Assembly (NCBI RefSeq): GCF_932294415.1
Contig: NC_065536.1
Location: 32,941,354 to 33,005,353, forward strand
Origin: Quercus robur
Lineage: Eukaryota; Streptophyta; Magnoliopsida; Fagales; Fagaceae
DNA: 64,000 nucleotides
Reading direction: 5' to 3'
Shown here: positions 11,401 to 23,100 of the stretch, one piece after another
How the letters are laid out: the number at the start of each line of letters is the position of its first letter
How positions within the stretch are numbered: the first letter of the stretch is position 1
The notes under the pieces: model-generated
The model's input: the letters and a program-made list of their open reading frames with translations, nothing else
Told to the model about the DNA's origin: nothing
The model's database searches: none
Position numbers and translations under genes: made by a program

Positions 11401-12360
11401 ATGGAATCAACTACACTTAATTTTCAAGATCCTTTTAGCGAAAGTGGACTTTTGTTGAAGATATAAAACCAGTGGAGGCTTTGGTAGAATATCACCATGA
11501 AAAAGAAGGTAACATTGAGAATAAGTTTAAGCCTGGAAATTTGAAAATCTTGGAAGAAAAGATTTCTACCAAATTATCTAATGTTGTGTTAGGAGCAAAG
11601 CCACATATTGAATCAAGAATGAGGACTTTGAAAAGAGAATTTCAAGTTATCCATGAAATATTGACTGGGCTTAACATAAGTGGGTTTGGATGAAACAATG
11701 TGAGGAATTGTGTTGCTGCTGAAAATGATGTATGGGATTCATATGTGCAAGTAAAAGTTCACCATCTTATGGATTCATGTGTTTTATCTCATTTTTTTTT
11801 TTTTTAATACATTTCATCTTACCATTTTTATATTTTTGTTAATTGTTTTGTAAAGTCATAAGGAAGCAACTACTTGTAGAAACAAATCATTTCTACACTA
11901 TGAAGACTTTTGCATTGTGTATGCAAAAGATCATGCTACTGTTAAAGATGCTCAAACACTTGCAGATATTTTTGAATAACTAGAAGCATTGAAAAGTGAT
12001 GACAAATTAGATGATGTTCATGAAGACATGTATTGCATGCAAATTCCCACTCTTGGTTGTAAAGGGGAAGAACAAAATGCTCAAAAAAGGAAAAGAAGAA
12101 TTCAAAGTGGTGAAGATAATATGGTAGAAGCGATAAAAGAAGTTACAATCATTCTTGCTTCTCAATTAAAGAATGCATCAGATAACTGTAGCAAGACAGT
12201 CATTGGATTAGTAGCAACTGAAAGCATGTCCAAATCAATGAGGAGTTACTAAAACTACTTGGCCTTATGACTAAAGAGCATCACAAGACAACTAAATTGA
12301 TTACTTGTCAACATGAACTAATAGATGTTTTTATGAGCATGCTAGATGTTGAGAAGGAAG
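11401..12360 (+). pseudogene. Harbinger second protein, Myb/SANT-like, decayed
   Basis: The frame starts MESTTLNFQDP and continues through a Myb/SANT-like segment (about 11480-11690: EALVEYHHEKEGN...MRTLKREFQVIHEIL). After a probable intron with a poly-T end (about 11750-11860), a second segment has HYEDFCIVYAKDHATVKDAQTLADI. A basic, Lys/Arg-rich tail (KRKRRIQSGEDNMVEAIKE) follows, ending near 12250. Plant PIF elements encode this DNA-binding partner beside the transposase and in the same orientation, as here. Frameshifts and stops near 11440, 11690 and 11978 break it. Confidence 0.82.
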
Positions 12361-12364
12361 AATA

Positions 12365-12947
12365 GGTGAAAAGTCTTATTAATGGTGACTTTTAAGTGGT
12401 TGAAGAAGGTTGGATAATTCAATTTTACATTTATGCTCTTTTTTATCCCACTTGAACAAGGGGTTCATAAGACTTGGATGATTGTTATATTTTTGTTTTA
12501 GTTAAATGAGATATTTTGTTATTGAAATTTGATATAAATTGGCATTTTAAGACTTTCAGTGGTTGGATTATTTTTTTAGGGAACATGTTATTTTTTTATG
12601 TTATTGAAATGACATTTGATGAATAATATATATAATTGCCCGTATTGTCTTTTAGCTGGATCTCTAGAGAACCAAATACTGATGCTTATACTCTTGCATA
12701 GTAGTTACTTAAAATTAGAGTAGCGTGCTATTTTAAATGCTCTTTTGGTTTTGTTTCTTTTGTTGATGTTATTTGTAAAGAAGTTAGATTTTAACTCAGG
12801 TGTAGTTCTCATGTTTTGCCATAAAATTTTATATTGTTATCAAAAAAAAAAAAAAAAACAAAAAAAACAAAAAAAAAAAGAACCACAATGATGCAAATGT
12901 GGACAAAATGCTTGTTCACAAATTAGGGAGTGTTTTATCATAGTTTA
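12365..12947. other. 3' flank of the Harbinger genes, no gene
   Basis: AT-rich sequence with a poly-A/CA-rich tract at 12841-12881. It is repeated in copy B at about 16560-17120. No gene is visible; it probably holds the 3' end of the Harbinger element. Confidence 0.5.
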
Positions 12948-13333
12948 AGACTGTATTTGTTGGCCAAATTTTACAAGTTTGGATTTTACAGGTGTGGAAC
13001 ACTTTGATAGAAGAATAGAGTATGAATATGGTGATTTTGCCAATTTGTTTATAGTTGGACACAAAGAGAAGCAAAACATGTTTGAGAGAGAGAGAGAGAG
13101 ATTAAAGTGTATTTATTATAACAAGGATATTTTAGGAAATTTGATTTAAAATGCTTTCATTCTACCATCTTAAGATATTATACCAAAAACGTGGAATACA
13201 GATTCAAGGTTCTATTCATGTGCGGTTACCAACAAATGAATAGTAATAGTTATTCCATTATATCATCTTATATTTCTTGGAATACCTAATCCTATTCCTA
13301 TATAATCATCATTACAGTCTACCAAATGTGCCC
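12948..13333. mobile_element. Candidate Tourist-like MITE
   Basis: TTA at 12945-12947 and at 13334-13336 flank a segment that begins AGACTGTATTTGTTGG. Its reverse end begins AGGGCACATTTGGTAG. The inverted repeats are imperfect, so the ends are tentative. The segment contains a short GA microsatellite (about 13085-13101). A related copy lies at about 17120-17460. Confidence 0.35.
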
Positions 13334-13384
13334 TTAAGATTTTACATCTCACCTAAGCAAGTTGTTTATATTAGCAGCCCTACC

Positions 13385-13932
13385 TAGGGTTGGCAAAATT
13401 TGACATGACCCGTGAACTCGATACGACTAACTTGTTTATAAACAGGTCATGAGTTGAGGCTAAACGTGTTCGGGTCATATTAGAATCGACATTGCTGATT
13501 TGTTTAATAAATGGGTTGTGTTCATGTTCAACATGCGAACCTGTTTGACCCATTTAGTTTAGAAAAGTATTAGCTTTTGTTATTATTGCTTAATATTTTG
13601 TTGTAATTATATGTTTATTACTATATTTATGGTTGTAATTGTATTTTAATTTTAGATTATAGGAATTGATAGCATGTTATTCTAGTCATGTATGACCTAT
13701 TAATTAAACAGGTTACTAAATGGGTCATTTATATTGAACTTTACATAACTTGTTAATTAAATGGATTAAACGTGTTGTGTTAGGTCGACATATTTAATAA
13801 ACAAGTCGGGTTAGGGTTAAGGATTCTTAACATGTTTACTAAATAGGTCAGGTTCGGGTCAACTCATTTAGCCAAATATTCATGGCTCAACACGACACAA
13901 ACCTGACCCAAAAACACGAATTGCCACCCCTA
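13385..13932. mobile_element. hAT-like non-autonomous element, copy A
   Basis: The ends are TAGGGTTGGCAAAATT and, inverted, TAGGGGTGGCAATTCG. The flanking 8-mers GCCCTACC (13377-13384) and CCCCTACC (13933-13940) differ by one base, consistent with an 8-bp hAT target duplication, although the right flank is itself a CCCCTA repeat. The subterminal regions are rich in GGGTCA/TGACCC in both orientations. No protein is encoded. Confidence 0.65.
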
Positions 13933-14016
13933 CCCCTACCCCTACCCCAACAATCAATTTAATATGCACTTGGCTTACCATATTGCACTTGCCCTTGACA
14001 TTTATCCTCAAAACTT

Positions 14017-14434
14017 GGGGAAATTACACATTATCTTCCTGAATTATACCCTATATTACACTTTGCACCATAAAATTTTTGAATGTACATTTTACATCTT
14101 AAACTATGACCCTTGTTACACTTTGTACCCCAACGTTAAAAGTTTGCTATTAACTTGGATGAAAATTCAAAGTTTAGAATGCAAAGTATAATCATGAGTA
14201 TAATTTAAGGTGGTAAAATGTAATTTCTCTATTATTTTGAAGGGATTGAGAAGATAGCCAATTAAGTCTTTTCACGTGGTGATATATTTTTCCACCCAAG
14301 TTAACAACTAACTTGATGTTGGGTGCAAAGTGTAACAATGATTATAGTTTAGGGTGTAGGTGTGCATTCAAAAAGTTTATAGTACAAAGTATAATCAAAA
14401 GTATAGTTTATGGTGTTAAAATATAATTTTCCCC
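14017..14434. mobile_element. Long-inverted-repeat element, copy A
   Basis: The segment starts GGGGAAATTACACATTATC and ends with the inverse (ATAATTTTCCCC). Its halves are imperfect inverted copies over much of their length, with repeated words such as TACACTTTG and CAAAGTGTAA. That structure fits a foldback or Mutator-like MITE. I could not define a clean target duplication. Confidence 0.55.
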
Positions 14435-14553
14435 TAAAACCCCTCCAATTAGAAATGTCTATAGAAAATCCTCACCATTCCTAGGATCATCACACCTTTG
14501 GCTAATTTGGCACAATAGCCTTCCCACCAAAAAACTCCACACTGAGTTAAGTC

Positions 14554-15190
14554 ATGCTTGATGACAGGATTCCTCTATGTCAAAGCTCCAAGAATCAATA
14601 TCTCATATCCCAAGAGAGTGCCCCTGATAGCAACTATTTGGATAAAATTGGACAACCAACAACCCCCATAGGGTTTCCACAATCAGTTTCTAGCAAATTG
14701 GGTGAAGATGATGGTTACTTCCACATCCTAGACCACGTGCCATCTTGATATTAATTGGAATGTGGCTTTCCCCATTGCAGCTTGGGATATTTGGTCTACT
14801 CACAATAAAAATATCATGGGAGGTCTACCCTTTGAGCATTACTTCACTTCACATTACCTCTTAAAACAAGGAAAACCAAGCAAAACAACATTCTTCATTG
14901 GTTGGAAGCCCCTTCCCCTTGGTTTCTTCAAGCTCAACACTAATGGTTTTGCTTGTGGAAACTTAGGTAGAGCGAGTGTTGGTGGACTTATCAGAGTTTG
15001 CATAGAAAGTTGGATTGTTGGTATTTTTAGAAGTATCCATTCCATGGTAGTTGAGCTTTGGGGCCTTTTCAATGATGTTGCCCTTGCATAAGACCTCAAC
15101 ATCCTCAAGTTACTCATTGAAATAGACGGTAAATATGTTGTTAGCTTATTATGACACATTGCTCTATGACTGGCATTTCTCATTCTTGTA
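14554..15190 (+). pseudogene. LINE RNase H fragment, copy A
   Basis: The frame 14762-15091 has WKPLPLGFFKLNTNGFACGN, matching the start of the RNase H domain (RVT_3) found at the end of plant L1-type LINEs. The catalytic Asp of the usual KLNTDG motif is Asn. The upstream part (about 14554-14748) matches poorly. Copy B at 18640-19390 is homologous and extends further. No RT is attached, so this is an isolated remnant. Confidence 0.75.
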
Positions 15191-15214
15191 GTACCCTAGA
15201 CAAATAGTGAAGGA

Positions 15215-15600
15215 TTTTTTGCCCTGTACAAAGGACAACGATATCACTTGAATGATTGGAGAGATGGACAACAACCAAGAACCCCTGAAGAGTTCAACAT
15301 TCTTCAGTTAGGAATCTTATAGAGATATTTTGGATTGCTTAAAATGCGATGGGCAATTCTTAGGAGTCCTTTATTCTTCCAATTAAGACACAAAGTCGGA
15401 TTATTATGGCATGTTGTCTTCTCCTTAACTTCATAAAAAGAGTGATGCTTGTGGACCCTTTAGAAAATGAATTGGACAATCATGAGTGGTTCACTAAAGG
15501 ATTTAAAGGTGATCCAATAATGCATATTGAATGGAGAACCAATTTGACAAATGAAATGTTTAATACATGGAGAAATAGGAGAGAAATTTAGTGTAATAAT
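15215..15600 (+). pseudogene. Harbinger transposase C-terminal fragment, copy B
   Basis: The fragment starts at the duplication junction with FFALYKGQRYHLNDWRDGQQ and runs through LKMRWAILRSPLF and VMLVDPLENELDNHE. It lacks the N-terminal two thirds, including the first two catalytic Asp positions. There is a small deletion near 15295 where the catalytic-Glu block should be, plus a frameshift at about 15380. Confidence 0.85.
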
Positions 15601-15797
15601 ATAATAATACTTTGGTTTGTGACTTTTCCATGTATGGTTCTCCTAAGTTAATAAAGTTTTTTATTATCCAGTAATTGCATTAATGTTTAACTGTTTATTA
15701 TGTGTGTTTAAGCTTTTGCATATTATTTACATTTTATTTTATCATCTTGCCATTTTTTGTTAGTATTTTAGCTACATTATGATTTGTCTTTTTAGAT

Positions 15798-16205
15798 ATG
15801 GAATCAACTACACTTTATTTTCAAGATCCTTCTAAACAAAAGTGGACTCCTATTAAAGATATAAAACTAGTGGAGGCTTTGGTAGAATATCACCATGAAA
15901 AAGAAGGTAACCTTGAGAATAAGTTTAAGCTTGGATATTTGAAAATCTTGAAAGGAAAGATTTCTACCAAATTACCTAATGTTGTGTTAAGAGCAAAACC
16001 ACATATTGAATCAAGCATGCAAACTTTGACAAGAGAATTTCAAGTTATCCATGAAATATTTATTAGGCCTAACACAAGTGGGTTTGGATGAAAAAATGTA
16101 AGGAATTGTGTTGCTGCTGAAAATGATGTATGAGATTCATATGTGCAAATAAAAGTTCACCATCTTATGGATTTGTGTATTTTATCTCCTTCTTCTTCTT
16201 CTTCT

Positions 16206-16249
<44 letters not shown>

Positions 16250-16440
16250 CATCTTACCATTTTTATGTTTTTGTTAATTGTTTTGTAAAGTCATAAGGGG
16301 GCAGCTACTTGCAGAAACAAATCATTTCCGGAATATGAAGACTTTTGCATTGTGTAAGCAAAAGATCATGCTACTGTTAAAGATGCTCAAACACTTGCAG
16401 ATATTTTTGAATAACTAGAAGCATTGAAAAGTGATGACAA
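15798..16440 (+). pseudogene. Harbinger Myb/SANT-like protein, copy B
   Basis: The frame starts MESTTLYFQDPSKQKWTPIKD and stays open for 97 codons, longer than the matching part of copy A, where the start is shifted. The second segment (about 16290-16420) carries DFCIV and DHATVKDAQTLADI with stops. The basic tail is cut by the copy-B deletion near 16545. A TTC/poly-T tract at 16190-16242 occupies the probable intron. Confidence 0.8.
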
Positions 16441-17515
16441 ATTAGATAATGTTCATGAAGACATGTATTGCACGCAAATTCCCACTCATGGTTGTAAAGG
16501 GGAAGAGCAAAATGCTCGAAAAAGGAAAAGAAGAATTCAAAGTGATGAGAAGGAAGAATAGGTGAAAGGCCTTATTAATGATGACTTTTGAGTGGTTGAA
16601 GAAGGTTGGATAATTCAACTTTACATTTATGCTCTTTTTTATCCCACTTGAATAAGGGGTTTATAAGACTTTTGGATGATTGTGGTATTTTTGTTTTAGT
16701 TAAATGAGATATTATGTTATTGAAATTTGATATAGCTTGGCATTTTGAGACTTTTAGTGGTTGGATTATTTTTTTAGAGACCATGTTATTTTTTATGTTA
16801 TTGGATGAATAACATATATTATTGCCCATATTGTCTTTTAGCTAGATTTCTAGAGAACCAAATACTAATGCTTATACTCTTGTATAGTAGTTACTTAAAA
16901 ATGGAGTAGCATGTTATTTTAAAAGCCCTTTTGGTTTTGTTTCTTTTGTTGATATTATTTGTAAAGAAGTTAAGTTTTCAGCTCAAGTGTAGTTCTCATG
17001 TTTTGCAATAAAAATTTATATAGTTATCAAAACAAAAATGAAAAAGAAAAAGAAAAAGAAAAAAAGAACACAATGATGCAAATGTGGACAAAATGCTTGT
17101 TTACACATTAGGGAGTATTTAATCATAGTTCAAGATTGTGTTTGTTGGCCAAATTTTACAAGTGTGGGACACTTTGATAGAAGAATGGAGTATGAACATG
17201 AAGATTTTGCCAATTTGCTTGCAGTTGGACACGGAGAGAAGCAAAACTTGTTTGAGAGAGAGAGAGAGAGAGAGAAATTAAAGTGTATTTATTATAATAA
17301 GGATATTTTGGGCAATTTGATTTAAAATGCTTTCATTTGATCGCCTTAAGATGTTATACCAAACATGTGGAATACATATTCAAGGTTCTATTCAAGGTTG
17401 TATTCCTTGGAATACCTAATTCTATTCCTATGTAATTACCATTATGGTCTGCAAAATGTGTCCTTAAGATTTTTACAACTCACTTAAGCAAATTGTTTAT
17501 ACTGGCACTCTTGCC

Positions 17516-18048
17516 TAGGGTTGGCAAAATTTGACACTACACCCAATACGATTAACTTGTTTATAAATAGGTCATGGGTTAAGGCTAAATGTGTTTGAGT
17601 CATATTCAAATTGACAGTGCTGACTTGTTTAATAAATAGGTTGTGTTCGTATTCAACATGCGAACCCGTTTAGCTTAGAAAAGTATTAGCCGTTGTTATT
17701 ATTGCTTAATTTTTTGTCGTAATTATATGTTTATTACTATATTTATGATTGTAATTGTATTTTAATTTTAGATTATAGGAATTGATAGCATGTTATTCAA
17801 GTCATATATGACCTATTAATCAAATAGGTTATTAAACGAGTCATTTATATTGTACTTTACATGACTTGTTAATTAAACAAGTTAAATGTGTTGTGTTAGG
17901 TCGACCTGTTTAATAAACAAGCCGTGTTAGAGTTAAGGATTCTTAACATGTTTACTAAACAAATCGGGTTTGGGTTAACCCATATAGTTGAATATTCATG
18001 GCTTAACGTGACAGAAACCTAACCCACAAACACAAATTGCCACCCCTA
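17516..18048. mobile_element. hAT-like non-autonomous element, copy B
   Basis: The ends are TAGGGTTGGCAAAATT and, inverted, TAGGGGTGGCAATTTG. It is the paralogue of 13385-13932 and sits at the equivalent place in copy B, so it was copied with the block and did not insert separately. Confidence 0.65.
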
Positions 18049-18120
18049 CCCCAACAATCAATTTAATATGCACTTAGCTTAACATATTGCCCTTGCCCTT
18101 GACACTCATCCCCAAAACTT

Positions 18121-18528
18121 GGGGAAATTACATGTTATCATCTTAAATTATACCCCATATTACACTTTGTACCATTAAATTTTTGAATGTACATTTTACA
18201 TCCTAAACTATGACCCTTGTTACACTTTGTACCCCCAACGTTAAAAGTTTGCTACTAACTTGGATGTAAATTCAAAGTTTAGGGTGCAAAGTGTAATCAT
18301 GAGTATAGCTTAAGGTGGTAAAATATAATTTCTCTATTATTTTTAAGGGATTGAGAAGAGGACCAATTAAGTCTTTTCACTTGGTGCTATATTTTTCCAT
18401 CCAAGTTAACAACTAACTTGATATCGAGTGCAAAGTGTAACAAGGATCATAGTTTAGGGTGTAAAATGTACATTCTGCAAAGTGTAATCAGAAGTATAGT
18501 TTAGGGTGTTAAAATGTAATTTTCCCCC
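18121..18528. mobile_element. Long-inverted-repeat element, copy B
   Basis: It starts GGGGAAATTACATGTTATC and ends AATTTTCCCCC. It is the paralogue of 14017-14434, with a small deletion in the right half. Confidence 0.55.
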
Positions 18529-18639
18529 TAAACCCCTCCAATTAGAAATGTCTATAGAAAATCCCCACCATTCTTAGGATCGCCACACCTTTGGCTAATT
18601 TGGCACAATAGCCTTCCCACCAAAGAACTCCACACAGAG

Positions 18640-19390
18640 AAAAGTCATGTTTGATGACAGGACCCCTCTATGTCAAAGCTCCAAGAATCAATATCTCATA
18701 TCCTAAGAGAGTGCCCCTTGATAGAAACTATTTGGATAGAATTGGCCAACCAATAACTCCAATAGGGTTTCCACAATCAATATCTAGTAAATTGGGTGAA
18801 GATGATGGTTACTTCCACATCAAGACCACATGCCATCTTGATTTTAATTGGAATGTGGCTTTCCCCATTGTTGCTTGGGATATTTGGTCTACTCACAATA
18901 AAAATATCATGGGAGGTCTACCTTTTGAGCATTGCTTTACTTCTCATTGCCTCTTAAAACAAGGAAAACCAAGCAAAACAACATTCTTCATTGGTTGGAA
19001 GCCCCTTCCCCTTGGTTTCTTCAAACTCAACACTAATGGTTTTGCTTGTGGAAACTCAGGCAAAGCTAGTGTTGGTGGACTTATCAGAATTTGCATAGAA
19101 AGTTGGATTGTTGGTTTTTCTAGAAGTATCCATTTCATGGTAGTTGAGCTTTAGGGCCTTTACAATGATGTTGCCCTTGCATAAGACCTCAACATCCTCA
19201 AGCTACTCATTGAAATAGATGGTAAATATGTTGTTAGCATTATTATGACACATTGCCTTATGACTAGCATTTCTCATTCTTCTAATACTGTGATCTTTGA
19301 TTGTTGGTCTCTTATCCAGATTTTTGATGAGGTTCATATCCACCACATTCATCGTGAAGGTAATCACTATAGGGAAAATTTGGCAAACAA
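18640..19390 (+). pseudogene. LINE RNase H fragment, copy B
   Basis: The open stretch 18651-19154 carries the same WKPLPLGFFKLNTNGFACGN block as copy A, again with Asn in place of the catalytic Asp. It then continues past the copy-A breakpoint with CDLxLLVSYPDF-like and VHIHHIHREGN-like sequence, and ends with LANKENF near 19390. This continuation shows that the duplication end at about 15190 cut an originally longer RNase H gene. Confidence 0.75.
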
Positions 19391-19399
19391 AGAAAATTT

Positions 19400-20179
19400 T
19401 CTATTTTTTTGATAAACAAAGAAAATTTTCTAAGTGATAGTTTTACATTGTACTCATATTCTACTTGTATCTTGTATTGTTGACACATGGGATGTTGAAT
19501 ACGTAGATTTTGTACTTTTTAATCTTTTTACATAGATTTTGTTTTTTAATGAACGTTTTCACATTGACTTGGTCCAATAAAGTATAAACAGGTAAATCCC
19601 TAGATACTACCCATGACTATTACAGCAAAAGCCCACGGATTCACGAAAACCGCTTTCAAATTCACTTTGAAGATTTTTTCTTTGGCCAGTCCAATGAAAT
19701 AGTAATGGTAAATTTTCCGTGCCAAACTTGCAAGTTACCACAATAGTCAGTTTTTACGGCACGCTTTCAATTCAAAATTAGAAACACAAGTGCCGTTAGA
19801 GAATTGTATGATTCATAAATGCGACAATTAAGAAAGAAGCAGAGAGAGACTGGAGATCCGGCTTAAATTAATTACACAAAATGTTAACAAATAAACAAAC
19901 AAACAAACAAAGCAGTTTTTAACTCCTCCACTTTCGTTCGCGCGGACCCCACGTGATCCCCACTCTCCTTCACTCCCATTCTAAAACTGAAACGCACGCT
20001 CTCTCTCCCTCTCTCTCTCTCCTTCTCTTCCCATTTCGATCTCCATGACCCCACGAAATCAACAAGAGGTCATCAACGAGATATTTAAAATTAAAAACGA
20101 AAAAACCAAAGTGTTGACCGAAATTTTTGTCTCGAAGTGACGAATATGCTCCGATCTTCAACCCAGTTGGTATTGGTCG
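19400..20179 (+). promoter_or_regulatory. Upstream region of the sugar transferase gene
   Basis: No gene is visible. A (TCTC)n-rich pyrimidine tract (about 19999-20030) lies about 150 bp before the start codon, as is common in plant 5' leaders and core promoters. I cannot define a TATA box or transcription start with confidence. Confidence 0.35.
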
Positions 20180-23100
20180 ATGCTAATCCCACATCGATTA
20201 ATGCGTTGCCAGCGGAGACTGTCGTTTACTTCTTCTTCTTCTTCAACGCCGTCGTTTCGCACAAGTAGCAGCAGCAGCAGCAGCAGCTCTCATAGAAATA
20301 ATACAGCAACAACGATGATGGTACCAGAACGTGCCTCTCTCATCCTCCGCCGGTTTCTGTTATTGGTGTCGTTTTCGCTCTGTTGCTTAGTTCTCGTCAA
20401 AACCTTCTCCCCCGATTACTCTCTCCTCCGCTTTTCCTCCGCTTCTCTCTCTTCTCTTCCCTTCGACGATTCCTCTCTGGTTAGTCACTTCTCTTCTTCT
20501 TCTTCTTCTTCATTATATTTATTTACTGTTCCAAATCACCTTTTTTGTTGTTGTTGTTGTTGTTGTTTCTTTTACTCTACTAATCACAATTCACAACTCT
20601 AATATATGGCGTGGAGATTGCTAGAATTATAGAATTCAACTCTAATTCACAATTCACAATTCACGACATAAGGACATTAGGAGTGACATATTTGCTGTAT
20701 AGAATTATTTGTTTGATTATAGAGAGTATATTTGACCAGAAAATTATACAGAACAGGGTGCTCTTGATTTAGAAACTTGTGAATAAGAATAAATTCAAAG
20801 GATAGAATATCTGTTGTCAAGAACTTAAAGTGAATTTTATGAGTTTTGTGAATCCATTTTTTTTAATAAAAGATTCTTTATTACTTATATTTATAATAAA
20901 AAAGAGAAAAAAAGAGAGTTTGGTGAACTAGTTGGTTACATAAAGATGGCATTAGATTAAGAAATTGTGTGGATTGTTACTGCTAAGAACTTTTCTTGAG
21001 TATCGTGAAATATGATAAAGAAACTAGAAGAAAGACGTGTATACACAATTTAAAAGAACAGGTTCATGTCATAGAGAAGGATGGTGGAAAATTTGGTGAG
21101 AATTTGGAATCAGGATATCAATTTAAGTCAAGGGAGAGTAGATACTGTTTCTATTGCAAGAAAAAGGTTATGTAAAAAGAAATTATTGGATTTGAAAAAA
21201 AATAGTAGAATGAGTCAGTCAGTCAATGAGGGTAAAAATTAAAAGAATGATAATAAGAAGAATACTACGATTATTATCACTGATGAGGAAATGATGGCAC
21301 CCTATGTTAAAGTTAAAAGAGTGTAAGCATTTTGCAAATAATGATGTTACCTGGGTGATAGATTCGGAAACTTTGCAGTTACCACCATATTATTCCTACA
21401 AAGGAATTGTTTCTTACCTAAAAAGCAAAAGACTCTAGTATTGTTAGATGGATTTTTTTTTTTTTTTGTCAGTTGAAAATTGTGGGAATCAGTGAGGTTT
21501 GTGTTAAAAACAATGTTGGTTAAACAGTGACTTTGAAGCATGCGCAACATGTTTCGAATTTACACTTTTATTTGTGTTCTATACATGGTATGGATCAGGA
21601 GGGTTAGTACAATTACTTTGTTGACCGAAGGTGAAAACTTACTTAAGGATTCTTTGTTCTTGTGAAAAAAAAATACTCATTGTGGTATGTACAAGACTCA
21701 TGTGTAGGCTTGCAACAAAGTGTGTTTAATATGGTAAAAGATTTTGAGAAGATTCTATAGCCTAAAGTAGGATTTACTGGTGTTGCTACCAAGAGAGATT
21801 TTTTTTTTGTTAATGCTGAGGGAGAGATGTGTGGAGAAGAATATGGTATGTTTAGTTAGTGGCAGTTGGCAGTGACGATGTAACGTGTGGAGAAGAATAT
21901 GGTATGTTTAGTTAGTGGCAGTTGGCAGTGACGATGTGACATGTGCGGAGAAGAATATGGTATGTTTAGTTAGTGGCAGTTCACAGTGACGATGTGACAT
22001 GTGACATGTTTCGGCCGTATGACCATATCGGGTCGTATTGGCTGGCGACCGAAACGGACCGAAACAGCCGAAACAGGCCTTGAATCTAGCTGGAACAGCC
22101 GAAATTCCCACCTCAGAGGCATAGTAATGTGTTTCTTGCCTTCTTTGTTTGTTATGTGAATTAAGGCATAGTAATGTGTTTTTTAAGAATATTTTAATAG
22201 TAAAAATATATAGAAAATATAAATAAAAATATTTTTAATAATTTTTTAATCGCCGAATCCCGCCGCACCCGCACCCGCACCCGCACCCGCACCCGCACCC
22301 GCACCCGAGTCCCGAAACACACCCGTGCTTCATAGATATAGAGGGTTTATTAAATAAAGTCAGGCTTTGAGTATATTTTGTCTTTTTAGTGAAGGGGAGC
22401 CACAGAGTTTGATTAAAGCTATAAAGGATAAGAAGATTATTCGGTTGAGAAAGAAAGGTATAGACTTTGATGAGGTTTTTACAATTTTTTTTGGAGATAA
22501 TCAAACGCTTGAGATTTATAGGATGTCGATTGGCACTGACTCCAAATTAGGGGTTGTGGTATGGTTCTCCTACCTAATGGGCTGGAGAGAGATTTATTAG
22601 GCTGGCATGGATCCAAGCCATGAGGAATTGAAAATTGGTATTAAGACAAGTGGGTTGGCAATGACAAGACAGGTAGAAAAGTAAGAAACCAATTAAAAGT
22701 TGGTTTCTTGTAGGCAAGGGTAAGAAAACCGTACATATTTGTATTAGCCTCAGTGGGGGCAGTAGAGTGACTTTGATGTGAAAAACCAAAAGAAAAAGAA
22801 TAAGGTTTTACACTTAAGAGAAAAAGGATGAAAGAAGAAAGGAAGGAAGTTTGGTTTTTTTATTTTGGGTGTGTGGAGTGCATTGTGAAGCTTGGTTAAG
22901 TTATTGCACTGCATTATATGATTTGTTCGAGCACGGTGACTTTTTTGAATTCATAGTTTGCTGAGATTTTGTGTTGTAATTCTTAGATTATATATATATA
23001 TATTTCCCCATTATTGGTATGGATCTATAAATTTGAGAAGATTAACATATTTTCTTGTGGTGCAGTTATTCGGAATTATCTCCGGTTTTATCCTTCAAGT

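Larger units (their letters stand above)
10788..15200. repeat. Tandem segmental duplication, copy A (about 4.4 kb)
   Basis: The sequence from ACAAATGGTGAGGGATTTC (about 10788) to about 15200 is repeated, in the same order and orientation, from ACAAATAGTGAAGGATTTT (about 15200) onward. The block contains the Harbinger transposase C-terminus, the Myb-like gene, a Tourist-like MITE, the hAT-like element, the long-inverted-repeat element and the LINE RNase H fragment. Confidence 0.88.
15201..19290. repeat. Tandem segmental duplication, copy B
   Basis: The element order matches copy A. Differences include loss of about 245 bp of the Myb-like gene tail (equivalent to about 12110-12355), loss of sequence around 17390, and an expanded TTC/poly-T tract at 16190-16242. 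The start is inside the transposase coding region, so the duplication breakpoint, not a transposon end, defines the unit. Confidence 0.88.
21000..22560 (+). mobile_element. Degenerate Ty1/copia remnant in intron 1
   Basis: Scattered matches occur in copia order. They are a zinc-knuckle-like CFYCKKK (about 21150), a protease-like WVIDS (about 21352), and a fragment KKGIDFDEVF (about 22453) typical of the RT start. Frames shift and much is missing. The remnant lies in intron 1 of the sugar transferase gene, in the same orientation. Confidence 0.5.

Noticed and set aside
13921..13950. Run of CCCCTA units resembling plant telomere repeat
   Set aside because: The unit is CCCCTA, not CCCTAAA, there are only a few copies, and it is explained by the hAT-like element end and its duplicated flank.
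22235..22504. Cys/Gly-rich open frame on the minus strand
   Set aside because: It is a translation of the CGCACC hexamer run.
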